NCBI GenBank assembly: GCA_036402115.1
Contig: DASWTM010000144.1
Location: 18,488 to 82,487, forward strand
Direction of reading: 5' to 3'
From: Chryseosolibacter sp036402115
Lineage (GTDB): Bacteria; Bacteroidota; Bacteroidia; Cytophagales; Cyclobacteriaceae
DNA: 64,000 nt
Shown here: positions 9,707-17,410 of the stretch, piece by piece
Layout of the letters: each line of letters opens with the position of its first letter
Position numbering within the stretch: the stretch's first letter is position 1
Notes under the pieces: generated by a model
Told to the model about the DNA's origin: nothing
The model's input: only the letters and a program-made list of their open reading frames with translations
Databases searched by the model: none
Translations under genes and position numbers: made by a program

Positions 9707-10315
9707 TTAGTTAGTGACTGCGGAACGGAATGGTTTGTAGTGATATTGATGAGCGATGCCAAACATCTCTTTGTCTCCGGAGGAATCTCCATACGCGACA
9801 ATTTCATCGAACTCTTTTAAGGCGAATTGTTTCTCAATGCGTTTAACCTTTTCGGGTCCGTAGCAATTAGGTCCACAAAGGTTCCCCGTGACTTTGCCGT
9901 TTTCAACCTCAAGTTGTGTAGCGATGCAAAGTAGTCCCTGCTTGAGGCACCATGGCTGGACCCAGTTTTCTGCTGATGCGGAAACAACAGCGACAGTTGA
10001 ATTATCAGTCTTATATTGATTCAGCGCCTGGAGGGCACCGGGCCGTATGAGTGATGGCAGCACCTTCTCCGAAAATTCTTCACACTTCATTTTAAGCACG
10101 TCAACCGATTCCCCTCCAAGGAAGTACCGCAGTACCATTTGTTTTGCCTTCCAGTTCGGAATGAGCTTGAAGGCGAACAAGCCAAGGTAAGGAGACATCA
10201 CGGCCATGCCGGCCAAAAACTTTGGCAATCCTTTGTAGAATATCAGGAATTCGATGAATGTGTCTTTGGTTGTAATAGTGCCGTCAAAGTCAAAGAGTAC
10301 AAGCCGTTTTTTCAT
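9707..10315 (-). CDS. HAD-IB phosphatase, candidate polyprenyl-phosphoryl-5-phosphoribose phosphatase
   Basis: A 202-residue HAD-superfamily, class IB hydrolase. Motif I is LFDFDGT (nucleophile Asp9, acid/base Asp11), motif II lies at VSASAENW, and motif IV is YGDSSGDKEM. A cap region with hydrophobic segments (about 35-55) suggests membrane association or a lipid-linked substrate. It is the last gene of the operon and begins 17 bp after the UbiA-type gene. In mycobacteria the UbiA product, polyprenyl-phosphoryl-5-phosphoribose, must be dephosphorylated before DprE1 acts. I infer this job from context. A serine-phosphatase-like role is the alternative. Confidence 0.82.
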   Translation of the reverse strand: MKKRLVLFDFDGTITTKDTFIEFLIFYKGLPKFLAGMAVMSPYLGLFAFKLIPNWKAKQMVLRYFLGGESVDVLKMKCEEFSEKVLPSLIRPGALQALNQYKTDNSTVAVVSASAENWVQPWCLKQGLLCIATQLEVENGKVTGNLCGPNCYGPEKVKRIEKQFALKEFDEIVAYGDSSGDKEMFGIAHQYHYKPFRSAVTN

Positions 10316-10332
10316 GACAGGATGCTAAATCT

Positions 10333-11298
10333 TTATATCGCGTAAATGATAATATAGAACGAGATAATCCAGCATACAATCGTTCCCAGGATAAATTTAT
10401 CCTTTATAAAAATGTTAGTAGGAGAGCCACTGTTCTTTTCTACAAACACAATTTGAAGATATCGCATAATGCCCGCGATGACAAAAATCGTTGTAACGAA
10501 AAGATATTCACTTTGGAAACGTTCGGTTACTTCGGGTGAAACGGTATACATGATATACGCTACGATCATGACTGCGGAAAGCAACGTGATACATGAATTA
10601 ATGTACGTCAGGTTATACTTCGTTGTAGATTTACGGATGACAACGCCATTCTTGTTTTTACCATTGATTAGGAGGTCGTCTCTGCGTTTCGCGAGAATCA
10701 GGAACAAGGCGAGAAGCAGGATCATGAGCGACAGCCAGTGCGTTACTTCCAATCCCGCGATCACGCCACCGCTGTACACGCGGATCAGAAACCCTACGCT
10801 GACGATGAACAGGTCAAGAATTGGAACATGCTTGAGCCCGAAGGAGTAACCAAGATTCAATACCAGGTATCCGGCCAGCATGTAAAAGAAAATCATGTTG
10901 ATCGAGGCAGCTAATAGTAGTCCAGCTGTGATTAATCCAATCATCAGCGCCCATGCTGTCCCAAGCTTGACCTCACCCGAAGCCAATGGTCGGAATTTCT
11001 TTTTTGGATGAAGTTTATCTACGTCACGGTCGCGATAATCGTTGATCACATATACGCCCGAAGCAACAAAGCTGAAGGCAAGTGCACCGAGCAATACCAT
11101 GAACAACTCGCGAGAGATGAAAATGTGTCCGGCAAAAAATGATGGGATAAACAAAAAGAGATTTTTTACCCATTGTTTTACGCGTATGAGCTTGATGACC
11201 GCGCTTAAGGAAGTGGTCTGTGCTTTCACTGTTGTCGTACTTCCCATAAGGACTGAATTCATCAATACGTTCTTATTTTCTGCTGCTTCCATTCCCAT
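10333..11298 (-). CDS. UbiA-family polyprenyl-phosphate phosphoribosyltransferase (DPPR-synthase type)
   Basis: An integral membrane prenyltransferase-fold protein of about 321 residues and eight or nine helices. The first Asp-rich motif reads NDYRDRDVDKLHPKKKFRP (about 86-104). The HPxKxxRP extension is characteristic of the phosphoribosyl-diphosphate:polyprenyl-phosphate transferases (Rv3806c of Mycobacterium, NoeC of Azorhizobium) rather than of quinone or heme UbiA enzymes. The second motif region is ILDLFIVSVGFLIRVYSGG. It would join PRPP to a polyprenyl phosphate, the first step to polyprenyl-phospho-arabinose. The start is uncertain: ATGs at 11298, 11292, 11262 and 11247 are all possible, and the core begins only at LIRVKQWVKN. 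It lies between SxtJ and the HAD phosphatase in one operon. Confidence 0.87.
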   Translation of the reverse strand: MGMEAAENKNVLMNSVLMGSTTTVKAQTTSLSAVIKLIRVKQWVKNLFLFIPSFFAGHIFISRELFMVLLGALAFSFVASGVYVINDYRDRDVDKLHPKKKFRPLASGEVKLGTAWALMIGLITAGLLLAASINMIFFYMLAGYLVLNLGYSFGLKHVPILDLFIVSVGFLIRVYSGGVIAGLEVTHWLSLMILLLALFLILAKRRDDLLINGKNKNGVVIRKSTTKYNLTYINSCITLLSAVMIVAYIMYTVSPEVTERFQSEYLFVTTIFVIAGIMRYLQIVFVEKNSGSPTNIFIKDKFILGTIVCWIISFYIIIYAI

Positions 11299-11299
11299 C

Positions 11300-11665
11300 T
11301 TACCAGATATTTTCAAGGTCCTTCTTTGTGTATAAGTGATTACGTGTTACAAATAGTGATGACGTTTTTCTGTTTCGCAGCGCGAGCGGGTCTTTGGTGA
11401 AAAGACGCGATAGCCACGCAATCGGGAGCAGAAAAACAAAATAGATGATGCTCAATAAAATTCTCGAATTCAACCATCCGAGTGCCATCGCCAATTTCAT
11501 CCAGGCCCACTCGATGCCACGTGCAGCCGCGGGGATAAAGGATGCCGCGACCCCGATTGCCAGACACACGTAGACCATCCATGACAGTTTGAAGATCAAC
11601 GCGATGGCAAGCAAGCCGGTGACCATTACGAGAATGGTTTTATATCGATCCTGTGACGGTGCCAT
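11300..11665 (-). CDS. SxtJ-family small membrane protein
   Basis: A 121-residue protein with two hydrophobic hairpins: about residues 10-55 (ILVMVTGLLAIALIF and VYVCLAIGVAASFIP) and about 65-90 (ILLSIIYFVFLLPIAWLSRL). The C-terminus is basic. The pattern IEWAWMKLAMALGWLNSRILLSIIYFVFLLPIAWLSRLF fits the SxtJ family, small membrane proteins of unknown function usually next to NodU-type carbamoyltransferases, as in saxitoxin and polysaccharide loci. It starts 3 bp after the DUF5989 gene and its stop overlaps the start region of the UbiA gene. Confidence 0.8.
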   Translation of the reverse strand: MAPSQDRYKTILVMVTGLLAIALIFKLSWMVYVCLAIGVAASFIPAAARGIEWAWMKLAMALGWLNSRILLSIIYFVFLLPIAWLSRLFTKDPLALRNRKTSSLFVTRNHLYTKKDLENIW

Positions 11666-11668
11666 TGT

Positions 11669-11818
11669 CTAGAACAGGGTATAGATGAACGGAGCCACAG
11701 CAGAACCACCACCAATGACGATGAGTAGCCCGACAAATATGAGTAGGAGAATGATTGGTGTAAGCCACCATTTTCTACGTTCGCGCATGAAGGTGTAGAG
11801 GTCTCTGATAAATTCCAT
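11669..11818 (-). CDS. DUF5989-type single-helix membrane protein
   Basis: A 49-residue protein with an amphipathic, basic N-terminus (MEFIRDLYTFMRERRKWW) and one membrane helix (about 20-40). It matches the DUF5989 pattern of a tiny protein found between a carbamoyltransferase and SxtJ. The ATG at 11818 is chosen over an upstream in-frame start at 11863, because the upstream residues would overlap the carbamoyltransferase and do not look like family sequence. Its function is unknown. The fixed position suggests it acts with the carbamoyltransferase at the membrane, which is inference. Confidence 0.8.
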   Translation of the reverse strand: MEFIRDLYTFMRERRKWWLTPIILLLIFVGLLIVIGGGSAVAPFIYTLF

Positions 11819-11835
11819 AAGGGTAAGTGTTCGAT

Positions 11836-13698
11836 TTAATCCAGTGTGAATTCTTCTTTCCAATTATCTTTTTCCTGCCATTGGGGTTGTTGTTTCTTTT
11901 CGAATACAAAATTCCCCACTACGAGGTAATCCATTTCAGTGCGCATAAAGCAGCGGTAGGCGTCTTCAGGCGTGCAAATGATGGGTTCACCTCTTACGTT
12001 AAAACTGGTGTTGACAATTACACCATAACCGGTAAGCTTTTTAAATTCCCGTACCAGCTCGTAATATTTTGGGTTCGTTTCCGGATGGACGGTCTGAATT
12101 CTTGCAGAGAAATCGATATGCGTGATGGCCGGCATATCGGACCGCAAGTGATAAAGCTTTTCTTTTAGTGAGAAGGAGTCATACCCCTGCGGCAAGGATT
12201 TTCTTCTTTTTTGCTGAACCGGCTGCACCAATAGCATGTAAGGTGAGGAGGAGTCATGTTCAAAATATTCGGCACAGTCTTCTGCGAGAACGGAAGGAGC
12301 AAACGGTCTGAACGACTCGCGGTACTTTATCTTTACATTAAGTTTTTTCTGCATCTCTTCATTGCGTGGATCCCCCAGGATACTTCTTCCTCCCAAGGCA
12401 CGCGGACCGAATTCCATGCGCCCTTGCATCCAGCCGATGACATTACCTTCGGACAACCGTTGGGCTACTTCCTGGCTGAGTGATTGTGAATCTTTGAAGT
12501 ACTTGTATGCAGCGTTGTATTTTTTTACCACTTTCATCACATCATCGTCAGAATATTCAGGTCCGAGGTACGAGCCTTTCATTCCGTCCAATGCTTTGGC
12601 TGTTGTGCGAGACTGATCAAAATAGATGTGATACGCTGCCTGCGCGGCACCCAAAGCGCCACCCGCATCACCTGCAGCCGGCTGGATAAAAATGTTTTTG
12701 AAAATTTTTGAATTATAGAGTTTGCCATTAGCTACACAGTTGAGCGCGACACCGCCTGCCATGCACAGATAGTCAGATCCGGTAAGTCTTTTGGCTTCTT
12801 TGCCCATCAGGAGCACCGCTTCTTCCGTCACTTCCTGGATGGCAAGTCCGAGGTTGCAGTGGTGAAGCTGCAGCTCATCTTCCGGTTTTCTTGCTTTAAA
12901 GCCGAACAGCTTTTGCCACTTCTCTTCATGAACCATCGTCAGGCCCGTGGCATAATTGAAGTAGTCCTGGTTTAGCCAAATGGAACCATCTTCCTTTATG
13001 TCGACAAGTACATTCTTTATTATCTCTTTGTATTGTTTTACCTGCTCGCTGCCGGGCACACCGTAAGGGGCCAGCCCCATCAGCTTATATTCACCGGAAT
13101 TAACCTTAAAGCCCAGAAAGTACGTGAAGGCCGAGTACAACAAGCCTAAGGAGTGAGGGAACTTCATCTCCTTTAATATTTTAATGTCCTTTCCCTGGCC
13201 GTGACTGATGGATGCGGTCGCCCATTCCCCAACACCGTCAATCGTCAGGATCGCTGCATCTTCAAATGGCGAAGGGTAATATGCACTCGCGGCATGCGAG
13301 AGGTGATGTTCCGGGAAAAGAAGTTTGATTTTCTTTTTATCAAACGTTCCTATTTTTTCCAGTTCTTCAAGCAGCAAACGTTTTAAAAACATTTTTTCTT
13401 TCAACCACACTGGAATTGCTGTGATAAACGAAGACAAGCCTTTTGGAACGAAGGCATAATACGTTTCCAGCAATCGTTCAAATTTCAAGAGCGGCTTGTC
13501 ATAGAAAGCAATCGCATCGAGTTGATGCAGTTGGATGCCGGCATAATCAAGACAAAACTTCACAGCATTAGCTGGAAAATTTGGATCATGTTTTTTTCGA
13601 GTAAAACGCTCTTCCTGGGCTGCGGCAATAATTTCTCCATTGTCGATAATGGCTGCCGCGGAATCGTGGTAGAAGGCAGATATCCCTAAAATTTTCAC
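11836..13698 (-). CDS. NodU/CmcH-family carbamoyltransferase
   Basis: A 620-residue O-carbamoyltransferase that would transfer a carbamoyl group from carbamoyl phosphate to a sugar hydroxyl through a carbamoyl-adenylate. The N-terminal ASKHA-type domain has LGISAFYHDSAAAI and the metal-binding HHLSHAASAY (131-140). The C-terminal part contains GWMQGRMEFGPRALGGRSILGDPR, the family signature. Length fits the family. The start is GTG at 13698; the protein matches the family from its first residue (MKILGISAFYHD), so no other start is likely. It is the first gene of the five-gene minus-strand operon and is divergent from the Wzz-like gene. Confidence 0.95.
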   Translation of the reverse strand: MKILGISAFYHDSAAAIIDNGEIIAAAQEERFTRKKHDPNFPANAVKFCLDYAGIQLHQLDAIAFYDKPLLKFERLLETYYAFVPKGLSSFITAIPVWLKEKMFLKRLLLEELEKIGTFDKKKIKLLFPEHHLSHAASAYYPSPFEDAAILTIDGVGEWATASISHGQGKDIKILKEMKFPHSLGLLYSAFTYFLGFKVNSGEYKLMGLAPYGVPGSEQVKQYKEIIKNVLVDIKEDGSIWLNQDYFNYATGLTMVHEEKWQKLFGFKARKPEDELQLHHCNLGLAIQEVTEEAVLLMGKEAKRLTGSDYLCMAGGVALNCVANGKLYNSKIFKNIFIQPAAGDAGGALGAAQAAYHIYFDQSRTTAKALDGMKGSYLGPEYSDDDVMKVVKKYNAAYKYFKDSQSLSQEVAQRLSEGNVIGWMQGRMEFGPRALGGRSILGDPRNEEMQKKLNVKIKYRESFRPFAPSVLAEDCAEYFEHDSSSPYMLLVQPVQQKRRKSLPQGYDSFSLKEKLYHLRSDMPAITHIDFSARIQTVHPETNPKYYELVREFKKLTGYGVIVNTSFNVRGEPIICTPEDAYRCFMRTEMDYLVVGNFVFEKKQQPQWQEKDNWKEEFTLD

Positions 13699-14187
13699 GG
13701 AATAGACTGGTTTTTAAAGGTTTGACTAACGAGGTGTTCTATACCCGGTTATTTATAAAAAAGCCGTTCCAGCGGGTGAATCTGTACTGCTTTGGATGCA
13801 CTAAGCGAGGGTGGCACTGTTTTGTTATACCCGCTAATGGCTTTAACCCTTATGGCGACATCATCGGAACAACGATCTCACTACCCGCATTTCATACGCT
13901 TTGTGGCAATGTGCGCGATAGTATTCCAGCTCGGTTTTATTGTGGAGTTGATCACGGAATCATTGTCCAGTGGACGTTCTAGTGAGCTGGCTTGCGATTT
14001 TACTACATCAAATCGTTCGGTTTGTTGCGATCTACTCGCTTTCGCTGATCACAATCAAAGTCATCCCGCACTACCCATGGACAGGATGTTAGGAAAGCAG
14101 CGTAAGGATGTCGGTATGTTTCCGGTGCAATGATTTGATTATTCATAAATGGTGTGAAAAATTTTAAACTTTAAGAATCAATATATA
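13699..14187. other. Long divergent intergenic region with a doubtful small membrane ORF
   Basis: This 489-bp gap separates the carbamoyltransferase and Wzz-like genes and should hold both promoters. No clear terminator or repeat is visible. A plus-strand frame starting with TTG at 13792 and ending at 14133 encodes two plausible hydrophobic segments (TVLLYPLMALTLMA and FVAMCAIVFQLGFIVELI) followed by unremarkable sequence. It has no good ribosome site and a second frame overlaps it, so I do not call it a gene. It could be the remains of one. The last 30 bp before 14188 are very AT-rich. Confidence 0.4.
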
Positions 14188-16413
14188 ATGGACCTCTTAG
14201 TATTAGCGAAGGTTTTGTGGCGCAAGTTATGGATACTGATTGCCATACCTGTTATTGCTGCTTTTGCAGCCTACCTGTTCACACTCAACCTCGTGGACAC
14301 CTACATCTCAACGGCACAAATTGCGACCGGCTTCACGGTAAACGATCAGATTCAGATCTTTGATGAGAAGTTCAACCCGCGTGATGCCGATGTGAAATTC
14401 AATAACTTGCTGAATTCGATGAATTCGGGGTTGACCTTTAATCTTACTTCTTATCGCTTGCTGTTGCACGATCTCGATAAGAAGCTTGTACCTTTTCACA
14501 GACCGGACCCCAAGGCGTTTTCCACAACCGAGAAGGAAACCGAACTCGTTCGAAAACTGGTTCAGCGCAAACTTGACAACCAGTCGCCACTGGCAACATC
14601 GGATCCGGAGTTTCACATGATCCGTAAATTCCTTGAAGCGTATCGCTATAGCTTTAATGATCTAAAAGAAAAAATCGCGATTGAGCGGATTAACAACACC
14701 GATTTTATCCAGGTGGAAGTATCGTCCGACAAAGCTGCTCTATCTGCCTATGCTGCCAACGCCTTTGTGGAGGAGTTTCTAAAATATCACCAATCCACAA
14801 AAACGGAACGAACCGGTGAATCGGTTGAGTTTTTGAAACAGCTTGCGGATAACAAGAAGGCGGAGCTGGATGCGAAACTCGAAAATCAGCGGAGCTTCCG
14901 CGCCAGCAACCATGTTTACTCAGAGGGTGAAAGTGGAATGAAGATCGCGCAGCTCAGTGATCTTGAGTCGCAGCGCGATCTAAGCCGTAGAAACATGCAC
15001 CGTCTGGAGCTTACCATGCAGCGTTTAAGAGATGATATCAAACGTATCGGTGCACCCGTGGTCACGAACAATAACCAAAAGATCCTCGACCTTCGAAATA
15101 AAATCAACCGATTGAACGAGCGGTACATCACCTCCGGATCAACCAATTCAAAATTGCTCGATTCGCTGAATATACTTCGCGAAGAATTACGCATTCAAAA
15201 TGACTATTCAAGTCGCCAGGGCGCCAGCATCCCGCAAGGCATGACGGTGGCAGACCTGCAAATGAAATTAAAGGATGCAGAGATCGAATACGAAGTTGAA
15301 AAGTCGAATCTTTCACTGGTTGAGTCAAAAATTGGAAATCTGACGTATAGCTTTTCAGGGACGGCAAGTAAGGAGGCTCGTCTGCTCGCCCTTCAAAAGG
15401 AAGTTGACCTGGCAACACAGGAATACATGGCCGCGGTTGAAAAATATAACCTCGCGAAGAACAAGATGATGAGTTCTAATCCGATGCGCCAGGTATTGGT
15501 GGCGGTTCCACCGATCAATCCCGAATCATCGAAGCGGATTATCATTATTGGCCTTGCCGGTGCTACAAGTTTCTTCCTCTGCTTGTTTGCGATCGTTGGT
15601 CTTGAATTAATGGATACTTCGATTCGTACACCTGATCGGTTCAAGCGCATGGTGAATCTTCCGCTCGCAGGAATTCTGAATCAGATCGATAGCCGTAACT
15701 TTAACATCAGAACGTACTTCAACCAACAGAACACCAGTGAAGAGACTGAAATGTTTAAGTCGCTTTTGAGGAAATTACGCCACGAAGTCGAGTCGCTCAA
15801 TTCAAAGGTTATTCTCTTCACGAGTCCGAAGAAGCGCGATGGCAAAACATTCGTTATGTTTTCGCTTGCGTACGTCCTTAGCTTATTGGACAAGCGAATT
15901 CTTATCATTGACACAAATTTCAAGAACAACTCGCTTTCTCAGCTGCTTGGACGCAATCAAGGTGATCTGAAAGTGCTGGATAGCAAGAAGAACAAACTGC
16001 TTGTCAGTGCACAGCAGAATGGTGAGCCTGTGAAAACACAAGGTCAGGATTTCGACCACGAAAACTCGTACGATCTTATCAACCCAACCAAATACAAGAA
16101 CATTTATATCGTTGGGAATTCTGGTGGTGGCCACGAGTCGCCAGCAGAGATCCTCTCGGGCAAGGACTTTGCGAACCTTATTGTGACATTGTCTGATAGC
16201 TTTGACTATGTTCTACTCGAAGGTGCAGCGATGAATGAATATTCCGACACGAAAGAACTCGTTCGTTACTGCGATAAGGTGATGGCCGTATTCTCGGCTA
16301 AGTCTTCGATCAGTACACTTGATAAAGATGCGATCCACTACTTTAAGTCGCTCGGAAAGAAATTCGGAGGTTCAATTCTTAACAGGGTGGAAGTGAAGGA
16401 CTACAAGCTGTAA
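14188..16413 (+). CDS. Wzz/Wzc-like polysaccharide co-polymerase with degenerate tyrosine-kinase domain
   Basis: A 741-residue inner-membrane protein that would control chain length and export of a Wzx/Wzy-type polysaccharide. A first membrane helix lies at about 10-32 and a long periplasmic coiled-coil region (Leu/Glu/Lys/Arg-rich) at about 200-420. The second helix is at about 449-475 (IIIIGLAGATSFFLCLFAIV), followed by a cytoplasmic P-loop domain. The P-loop reads TSPKKRDGKT (545-554), with Arg-Asp where Gly-Glu is usual. The Walker A' motif is IIDTNFKNN (Asn577 in place of the second Asp), and the Walker B region has LLEGAA (678) in place of the usual D-x-P-P. The C-terminus lacks a Tyr cluster, so kinase activity is doubtful. 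An 8-bp-repeat element and terminator follow it. Confidence 0.88.
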   Translation: MDLLVLAKVLWRKLWILIAIPVIAAFAAYLFTLNLVDTYISTAQIATGFTVNDQIQIFDEKFNPRDADVKFNNLLNSMNSGLTFNLTSYRLLLHDLDKKLVPFHRPDPKAFSTTEKETELVRKLVQRKLDNQSPLATSDPEFHMIRKFLEAYRYSFNDLKEKIAIERINNTDFIQVEVSSDKAALSAYAANAFVEEFLKYHQSTKTERTGESVEFLKQLADNKKAELDAKLENQRSFRASNHVYSEGESGMKIAQLSDLESQRDLSRRNMHRLELTMQRLRDDIKRIGAPVVTNNNQKILDLRNKINRLNERYITSGSTNSKLLDSLNILREELRIQNDYSSRQGASIPQGMTVADLQMKLKDAEIEYEVEKSNLSLVESKIGNLTYSFSGTASKEARLLALQKEVDLATQEYMAAVEKYNLAKNKMMSSNPMRQVLVAVPPINPESSKRIIIIGLAGATSFFLCLFAIVGLELMDTSIRTPDRFKRMVNLPLAGILNQIDSRNFNIRTYFNQQNTSEETEMFKSLLRKLRHEVESLNSKVILFTSPKKRDGKTFVMFSLAYVLSLLDKRILIIDTNFKNNSLSQLLGRNQGDLKVLDSKKNKLLVSAQQNGEPVKTQGQDFDHENSYDLINPTKYKNIYIVGNSGGGHESPAEILSGKDFANLIVTLSDSFDYVLLEGAAMNEYSDTKELVRYCDKVMAVFSAKSSISTLDKDAIHYFKSLGKKFGGSILNRVEVKDYKL

Positions 16414-16421
16414 GGATGGCC

Positions 16422-16593
16422 CGTGTTCTCATGTGCTGGTGTGCTCATGTTGTTGGACAATTATTCGTTTTACCAATGGAAGAAGTCTGCTACTGCGACT
16501 TCTTCTCTTTTTAAAGTGGGTTACGACTTGAGCGTGCAGACTGACCGGTTAAAACATCCTTGAGCACGCGAGCACATGAATACATGAGCACAT
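16422..16593. repeat. Inverted octamer-repeat element around a terminator (copy 1)
   Basis: The left arm (16422-16456) and right arm (16562-16593) are made of variants of the octamer GTGCTCAT and its complement. Bases 16429-16446 and 16562-16579 form an 18-bp inverted match with two differences. The element fills nearly the whole space between the stop of the Wzz-like gene and the stop of the convergent hypothetical gene. It encloses a hairpin terminator at 16479-16505. A second copy lies at 22312-22536. Confidence 0.8.
16479..16513 (+). terminator. Hairpin terminator after the Wzz-like gene
   Basis: GAAGAAGTC (16479-16487) pairs perfectly with GACTTCTTC (16497-16505) across a 9-base loop and is followed by TCTTTTTAAA. 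It is a typical intrinsic terminator for the plus strand. The A-rich left side is weak for the opposite direction. Confidence 0.78.
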
Positions 16594-16594
16594 T

Positions 16595-17128
16595 TTACTT
16601 CACCTGCTGATATTTTTCAATTAGAATTTTTTTTGCAATGGCGCGTCCTGTGACGATGTCAAGGTCTTTTGTCCGTTGGTTTGTGTTTGCGTAACTCATG
16701 GCCCTGCGAATCGCCTTCATGTTCACATTTTCAACAAAGGGCTTCCGGAATACTTCAATATCGAAGTCTGCATCAATATGTTTTTTGGCAATGTCGAAAA
16801 CCTCATCAGGTGTCTTGGGTTTCGATTCATTCAAGTCCATTAGAAACTCGTAGGCTTCTTCTTCGGACGTGTTTTCAATCACTTCCACTACATCTTGAAG
16901 GGGTATTTCATTTTTCTTCATTTCGATGATCATTTCATCCGCGCCTTTGTTAACAGGCTTACGTAATTCATCCACCTTATTCATCAACCGTTTCGGAATA
17001 TAGGAGGGACTTTGTTCGGCTACAATGGCATTTGCAACCAGGTCCGGAAAGTAATAGCGATAAAATATATACGAGCCGGCCCACACAAGCAGTCCCAGGA
17101 TCATGACAAGAAATAGAAGGCGTTTCAT
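16595..17128 (-). CDS. Hypothetical membrane-anchored protein
   Basis: A 177-residue protein I do not recognise. A single N-terminal membrane helix (about residues 3-22, LLFLVMILGLLVWAGSYIFY) anchors a hydrophilic, mostly helical domain rich in Glu, Lys and Asp. That domain includes IPLQDVVEVIENTSEEEAYEFLMDL and ends with TGRAIAKKILIEKYQQVK. The topology suggests an inner-membrane anchor with a soluble, probably periplasmic, domain. The ATG at 17128 is chosen over an in-frame GTG 15 bp upstream because it places MKR directly before the helix. It is convergent with the Wzz-like gene. Confidence 0.72.
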   Translation of the reverse strand: MKRLLFLVMILGLLVWAGSYIFYRYYFPDLVANAIVAEQSPSYIPKRLMNKVDELRKPVNKGADEMIIEMKKNEIPLQDVVEVIENTSEEEAYEFLMDLNESKPKTPDEVFDIAKKHIDADFDIEVFRKPFVENVNMKAIRRAMSYANTNQRTKDLDIVTGRAIAKKILIEKYQQVK

Positions 17129-17410
17129 TTCGATAATGCTCACTACAGGATAAACGTACGAAGGGTGCGCGGATGTTCAAAGGCCCATTTCGAATTTGCC
17201 CTGTGCAAGATTGGTTCAGTCAAAAAGGTTGAAGAAATTTTTCTACACGTGGTCTTTCTTCTCGACAGGGTGCTGCCCTGCAACCGGTAGCAACCATGCC
17301 TTTCGCCTTTTGCGAATCATTCAGATGCTGCATGGCGTACAGGGTACGATAATTTCATATGCTGGTTGAAAAACGATCCACCGTCACTAGAACCCTAAAA
17401 GTTTAAAACA

